Assembly (NCBI GenBank): GCA_963402885.1
Contig: OY727098.1
Location: 12,200,717-12,264,716, forward strand
Direction of reading: 5' to 3'
Source: Antedon bifida
Lineage: Eukaryota; Echinodermata; Crinoidea; Comatulida; Antedonidae
Length of the DNA: 64,000 bases
A program made the position numbers and the translations under genes. This document shows, piece by piece, positions 63,501 to 64,000 of the stretch (the first letter of the stretch is position 1; each line of letters opens with the position of its first letter). The notes beneath the pieces are model-generated. The model did not search any database and was not told where the DNA came from. It saw only the letters and a program-made list of their open reading frames with translations.

Positions 63501-64000
63501 AAAACGTCTCCAAATGCGATTTGAAGCTATTCTGTACACTTTGATGTTTTTTTGAAAATTTTTTGTCGAAATGCTCAAAATGGTCTAAAACGTTTTTAAA
63601 TACGATATTAAGCTATTTTGTGCTCTTTGATGTTTTTGTGTGAAAAGTTTTATCGAATTGCTCAAAATGGTCTAAAACGGTTTCTAATGAGATTTAAAGC
63701 ACTTTGATGTTTTTCTGTAACCAAGTTTTTTCGAAAATCACAAAATGGTCTAAAACGTCTCCAAATGCGATTTGAAGCTATTCTGCACACTTTGATGTTT
63801 TGTGTGAAAAATTTTTGTCGAAATGCTCAAAATGGTCAAAAACGTTTTTAAATACGATATTAAGCTATTTTGTGCTCTTTGATGTTTTTGTGTGAAAAGT
63901 TTTATCGAATTGCTCAAACTGGTCTAAAACGGTTTCTAATGAGATTTTAAGCACTTTGATGTTTTTCTGTAACCAAGTTTTTTCGAAAATCACAAAATAG
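48585..64000 (+). repeat. Higher-order repeat region, right segment
   Basis: This segment returns to the homogeneous higher-order repeats. Offsets: 5,365 bp links 43309/48674 and 44324/49689; 10,252 bp links 48674/58926 and 49689/59941. The interval between the GATGG marker and the GATTTAAAGC marker is 1,015 bp in every compared copy (25741/26756, 33159/34174, 43309/44324, 48674/49689, 58926/59941), so this core has been copied intact at least five times. The array is still in register at the last base of the window. Confidence 0.9.

Larger units (their letters stand above)
17435..64000 (+). repeat. Satellite array, right block, part 2 (continues off the right edge)
   Basis: About 46.6 kb of uninterrupted head-to-tail monomers in plus orientation. 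Four main classes, measured box to box: A, 88 bp (CGTCTCCAAATGCG start, GGTGTTTTTATGTTAACAAG middle); B, ~87 bp (same start, CACTTTGATGTTTTGTGTG middle, TTTTGTCGAAATGC); C, 87 bp (CGTTTTTAAATACGATATTA start, TTTTATCGAATTGC); D, 78 bp (CGGTTTCTAATGAG or CGGTTTATAATGAG start, GTAACCAAG). All end with AAAATGGTCTAAAA. The usual run is D, A, A variants, B, C, D. With the other blocks the family covers ~57.9 kb, roughly 670 monomers by length. No gene was seen anywhere in it. Confidence 0.98.

Noticed and set aside
2874..64000. CRISPR-like regular repeats
   Set aside because: There are no unique spacers; whole monomers are repeated head to tail, and the context is eukaryotic.
17435..64000. CENP-B box within the monomer
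   Set aside because: I looked for TTCG-N4-A-N2-CGGG; the monomer has TTCGAAAA and AAAACGG words but not in the required spacing.

Overview
The window is eukaryotic and almost certainly from an invertebrate animal. It is AT-rich, about 90% of it is one satellite DNA family, and its only clear protein-coding region is part of a Gypsy/Ty3-type retrotransposon of a kind common in invertebrates. The species cannot be named from the sequence. No cellular host gene was found.

Layout. (1) 1-2873, minus strand: the 5' portion of an LTR retrotransposon. The 5' LTR is 1581-2873. A primer-binding site at 1559-1576 is complementary to tRNA-Pro. A short leader follows, then a gag reading frame that starts at 1421 and is still open at the left edge. 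Gag has a long charged coiled coil, a capsid region resembling the ancestor of the SCAN domain, and two CCHC zinc knuckles. Pol and the 3' LTR lie outside the window. (2) 2874-9958: satellite array of ~87-bp monomers in one orientation. (3) About 9959: a sharp head-to-head inversion, after which the same satellite runs in the opposite orientation to the right edge. (4) 14224-17434: a 3.2-kb DNA transposon-like insertion with imperfect terminal inverted repeats and a 4-bp target duplication (TAAA), splitting the satellite cleanly. (5) 17435-64000: the rest of the right-hand array, which runs off the window.

The satellite has at least four monomer classes (about 88, 87, 87 and 78 bp). All share the box AAAATGGTCTAAAACG and succeed one another in a regular order. 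Above this is a higher-order repeat with an exact 2,645-bp period over much of 24-35 kb, and larger block duplications with constant offsets of 7,418, 5,365, 10,150 and 10,252 bp. Divergent variant blocks lie near 21.7-22.7 kb and 46.3-48.6 kb; the second contains a 679-bp tandem duplication with no difference seen between copies.

The elements are layered in time. The satellite was there first. The LTR element inserted into a monomer, so the satellite probably continues left of it, and the TIR element inserted into the right array. The most recent events are the block duplications, whose copies share private point variants. The organisation would fit a centromeric or pericentromeric satellite, but nothing in the sequence proves a centromere role. 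The short open frames inside the satellite are treated as non-coding.
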